DNA of 64,000 nucleotides, from the NCBI RefSeq assembly GCF_047123815.1, contig NZ_CP138920.1, positions 434,001 to 498,000 of the forward strand, written 5' to 3'. The translations under genes were made by a program, and so were the position numbers. Shown here one piece after another: positions 61,940 to 64,000 of this stretch. Source of the DNA: Maricaulis sp017643475. GTDB taxonomy: Bacteria > Pseudomonadota > Alphaproteobacteria > Caulobacterales > Maricaulaceae. Positions within the stretch are counted from its first letter, which is position 1; every line of letters begins with the position of its first letter. Under the pieces are notes generated by a model, which made no database searches, was not told where the DNA came from, and saw nothing but the letters and a program-made list of their open reading frames with translations.

Positions 61940-62998
61940 CTAGCCTTCGCTCGGACTGGCGCCCATCGGATGGTCCTTTCCCAGCACGGGGGCATCGCCC
62001 TCCTCGCCAGCGCCATCGGCCCGGTGACGAACCACATTATAGGCGGCCACCGAATGCCACATGCCCTCGAACATGATCTGCATGATGTAGAAGAGCGCGA
62101 TACCGCCGACAAACAGGCTTGCCGTTACCGGTTGGAACACCGTTTCACGCAGCATGGTCATGACGTCCTCGAAGCTCGGATCGACATTTGTGTCGGCGAA
62201 CTCCGACAGCGGTTCAGCAACAGCAAGCATGCCACCGATAAACGGAAGTGCCGCGCCCGCTGACAGGATCGAGGAGAGGATCATGATCAAGATGCCCACG
62301 ACCGCATAGGTCAGCAGCATTGGGAAGAAGACACCATTGGTCGCTTCCCAGCTTTCGAAGAAGCGGAACTTGCGATCATGGATCGTCAGCGCCGGTGCGC
62401 AGGACAGTTTGATCGTGAGATAGAGCGCGCCAATCAGGACGCCCAGCAGGCCAATATACATAACCAGGCCAAACCCGACGGCGCCCACGACGTGGGCATC
62501 TCCTGAAAGGGCGACCAACCCGCCACCGGTCACACCCAGGGTGACGAGGATCGTGACGATGCCGAAATAGGCGGCCATCAGCACCACAATATACATGATG
62601 TTGACGCCCAGCAGGCGGAACTCGTCACCACCGAAGCGGAAGGGAACAACCGGCGCGACTTCACGGCGCACCAGAAAGCGCAGCCAGGCGCCCTGGAACA
62701 TCAGGCTGGCAACAATGCCGACCAGACCGGCAAGAAATCCGCCGGAGTAGACGCCAAACAATGATTGCAGGATCGCAAAGGCGGCTTCGTCATCATCGAT
62801 ACGGCCTGACTCAACGTCCAGCACCAGCTCGATAAGTTCCGAGTAGAACGGCCAGATGAAATAGAAAACAGCCGCGATCGCCACCGCGCCGAAGATCAAT
62901 TGCCACAGCGCGATCCACATCGCGCCCGCCGGGTTCTGCCCGAAGCGTTTGAAGAAGTAGAAGATACCGTCGCCGATATCGAAAGATTTGCCAGCCAT
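61940..62998 (-). CDS. polytopic membrane protein, paralogue 2 of 3
   Basis: 352 residues, about seven membrane helices, ending in a soluble tail. Contains the shared pattern RFLVRRE and FRFGGDEFRLLG in the first third and LTIHDRKFRFFESWEATNG later. It starts at ATG 62998, which has AGGGG seven bases upstream. It lies 92 bp after paralogue 3 on the same strand and probably shares its operon. Function unknown. Confidence 0.75.
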   Translation of the reverse strand: MAGKSFDIGDGIFYFFKRFGQNPAGAMWIALWQLIFGAVAIAAVFYFIWPFYSELIELVLDVESGRIDDDEAAFAILQSLFGVYSGGFLAGLVGIVASLMFQGAWLRFLVRREVAPVVPFRFGGDEFRLLGVNIMYIVVLMAAYFGIVTILVTLGVTGGGLVALSGDAHVVGAVGFGLVMYIGLLGVLIGALYLTIKLSCAPALTIHDRKFRFFESWEATNGVFFPMLLTYAVVGILIMILSSILSAGAALPFIGGMLAVAEPLSEFADTNVDPSFEDVMTMLRETVFQPVTASLFVGGIALFYIMQIMFEGMWHSVAAYNVVRHRADGAGEEGDAPVLGKDHPMGASPSEG

Positions 62999-63090
62999 GC
63001 TCAACCCCTGTCGCAAGCGTGCCCAATAGTGCCACCAGCGTGCCGCATCAGGGAAAAACCGCTAGGGGGATACGCCCGGAACGTGTCCCG

Positions 63091-63993
63091 TCAGGCGTTT
63101 TGGTCCTGGTTCTCGGTACGATTGCGATAGATGTAGGCGTAGAGGCCGGCGAACAGCGGCAGGTTCACCGCAGCAAACAATCCCAGCCAGCGCTCGTATT
63201 CCTGGATACGCAACACACCGGGATGCTCCGGCGCCTCGGCGGAGAGCAGCGGGGCGTCTTCCAGGATCCGAGTTTGCAGCAGCATGGACACCAGCTCGTA
63301 AAGGCCAATCTCCAGCAGGACTAGCGGAACCGCAGCCAGGATGAGTGCCAGTGCGATGCGCCAGGCCTGTCCATTCGACAGAGGCCAGACGCTCAAGACG
63401 AGAAGCTTGCCATTCGCAATTGTCGCCGGATACGCCAGCACCAGGCGTGCCGTCAGCCAGGCCATCATGAAACCGCCCAGCGCTCCCGTCACCACGACCA
63501 CGCCCCAATCGGCAATTGTCATGTAGCCGGTCGCCTGCCCAAGATCGAAACCGGATGCCTCCGGATCAATTCCGGCCCGCTCCAGAGCCCCGGAGGCGAT
63601 CAGGGAGAAAAAGACGGCCCAGAACATGAAGACCATGACAAAGACGAGGATCGTCAGGGCCAGCACGAGGACGGACACCAGAAACAGCCGCCATTCATCC
63701 TGGCCGACCTTGAGCCCGAACCGGCCGGAATAATCGCCTTTCACCGCCATGCGCAGCATTGATGCCGAGAGGGCCAGCGAAGCGATCAGTGTGAACACGG
63801 ACAGCGCCAGCGAGAGCGACATCCAGGCGACACTCTCGGTCGCTGTCGCTTCCAGATTCGCCAGCAGGAACAACTGAGCCACATACAACAGCGTATACGG
63901 CGCTGCCGCGATCAGGGCGCGCTGCCAGTGGGAGATCAGGAAAGCATAGGCCGCTGCGACCGAGCGCAGGATGGGAACGGGCGTCGTAGTCAT
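63091..63993 (-). CDS. polytopic membrane protein, paralogue 3 of 3
   Basis: 300 residues, about six membrane helices. The shared pattern is RMAVKG and LKVGQDEWRLFLV, then YPATIANGKLLVLSVWPLSNGQAW. ATG 63993 has AGGTGAC directly upstream. The N-terminus (ILRSVAAAYAFLISHWQRAL) suits the first helix of the family. Function unknown; the next gene upstream lies outside the window. Confidence 0.75.
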   Translation of the reverse strand: MTTTPVPILRSVAAAYAFLISHWQRALIAAAPYTLLYVAQLFLLANLEATATESVAWMSLSLALSVFTLIASLALSASMLRMAVKGDYSGRFGLKVGQDEWRLFLVSVLVLALTILVFVMVFMFWAVFFSLIASGALERAGIDPEASGFDLGQATGYMTIADWGVVVVTGALGGFMMAWLTARLVLAYPATIANGKLLVLSVWPLSNGQAWRIALALILAAVPLVLLEIGLYELVSMLLQTRILEDAPLLSAEAPEHPGVLRIQEYERWLGLFAAVNLPLFAGLYAYIYRNRTENQDQNA

Positions 63994-64000
63994 GTCACCT

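Noticed and set aside
1..64000. CRISPR arrays, complete insertion sequences, prophage genes or rRNA
   Set aside because: I saw no regularly spaced repeats, no intact transposase or integrase, no phage structural genes and no rRNA sequence.

Overview
The window looks like chromosomal DNA of a marine alphaproteobacterium of the Caulobacter/Maricaulis/Hyphomonas kind. I infer this from the high GC content, direct-repeat GTTC-N7-GTTC SOS boxes in front of uvrA and ssb, a tRNA-His of the divergent alphaproteobacterial type (G1:U72, A73, no encoded G-1), a TonB receptor and many lipoproteins, and an arginine succinyltransferase (AST) cluster beside an M20 peptidase. No database search was possible, so the genus is an inference.

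Layout. 1-1.6 kb: start of metG, a small membrane protein and tRNA-Thr. 1.6-3.4 kb: a patchwork of direct repeats, two remnants of a REP-associated (IS200-like) transposase tail and two orphan genes bracketed by a short GTGTCCC motif. 3.7-4.5 kb: two small lipoproteins. 4.6-7.2 kb: a HisKA_3-type kinase with a LuxR-type regulator. 7.2-10.4 kb: a TonB receptor divergent from an S66 peptidase. 10.4-11.8 kb: a 1.3 kb AT-richer mini-island between a 3'-half copy of tRNA-His and the intact tRNA-His. 12-17 kb: M48 peptidase, AsmA protein, phenylalanine hydroxylase with a palindromic promoter, a DUF1579-like gene with a stop in its signal peptide, and a lone receiver protein. 17.1-22.2 kb: the operon M20-astA-astD-astB. 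22.3-28.7 kb: a cystathionine gamma-synthase-family enzyme, OmpA with a 28-proline linker, an L,D-transpeptidase and a CPA2 antiporter. 28.8-31.3 kb: a GCS2-type ligase interrupted by TGA, coupled to an aspartoacylase-family hydrolase. 31.2-34.6 kb: carboxylesterase, leucine-dehydrogenase-like enzyme and Lrp regulator. 34.8-42.9 kb: tRNA-Lys, queA-tgt, an endonuclease/phosphatase, the operon coaD-ppi-ppi-AhpD-like, and a TPR sulfotransferase. 43-52.8 kb: gyrA-lysE, a Tat Kelch protein, a ribbon-helix-helix/EF-hand fusion, an ENPP-type phosphodiesterase, a broken SDR-DoxX gene coupled to DUF2269, and ssb. 53-55.5 kb: a second patchwork with two orphan genes and two ~165 bp dispersed repeats. 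55.5-64 kb: uvrA, three related membrane proteins and a CPBP protease.

The core genes are ordinary and tightly packed. Six convergent pairs share a palindromic CTAG or TTAA as both stop codons. The unusual material is in the two patchwork regions, the tRNA-His mini-island, the repeatedly interrupted reading frames (two TGA, one TAG, one 8 bp duplication), the RHH/membrane/EF-hand fusion and the local family of membrane proteins at the right end.
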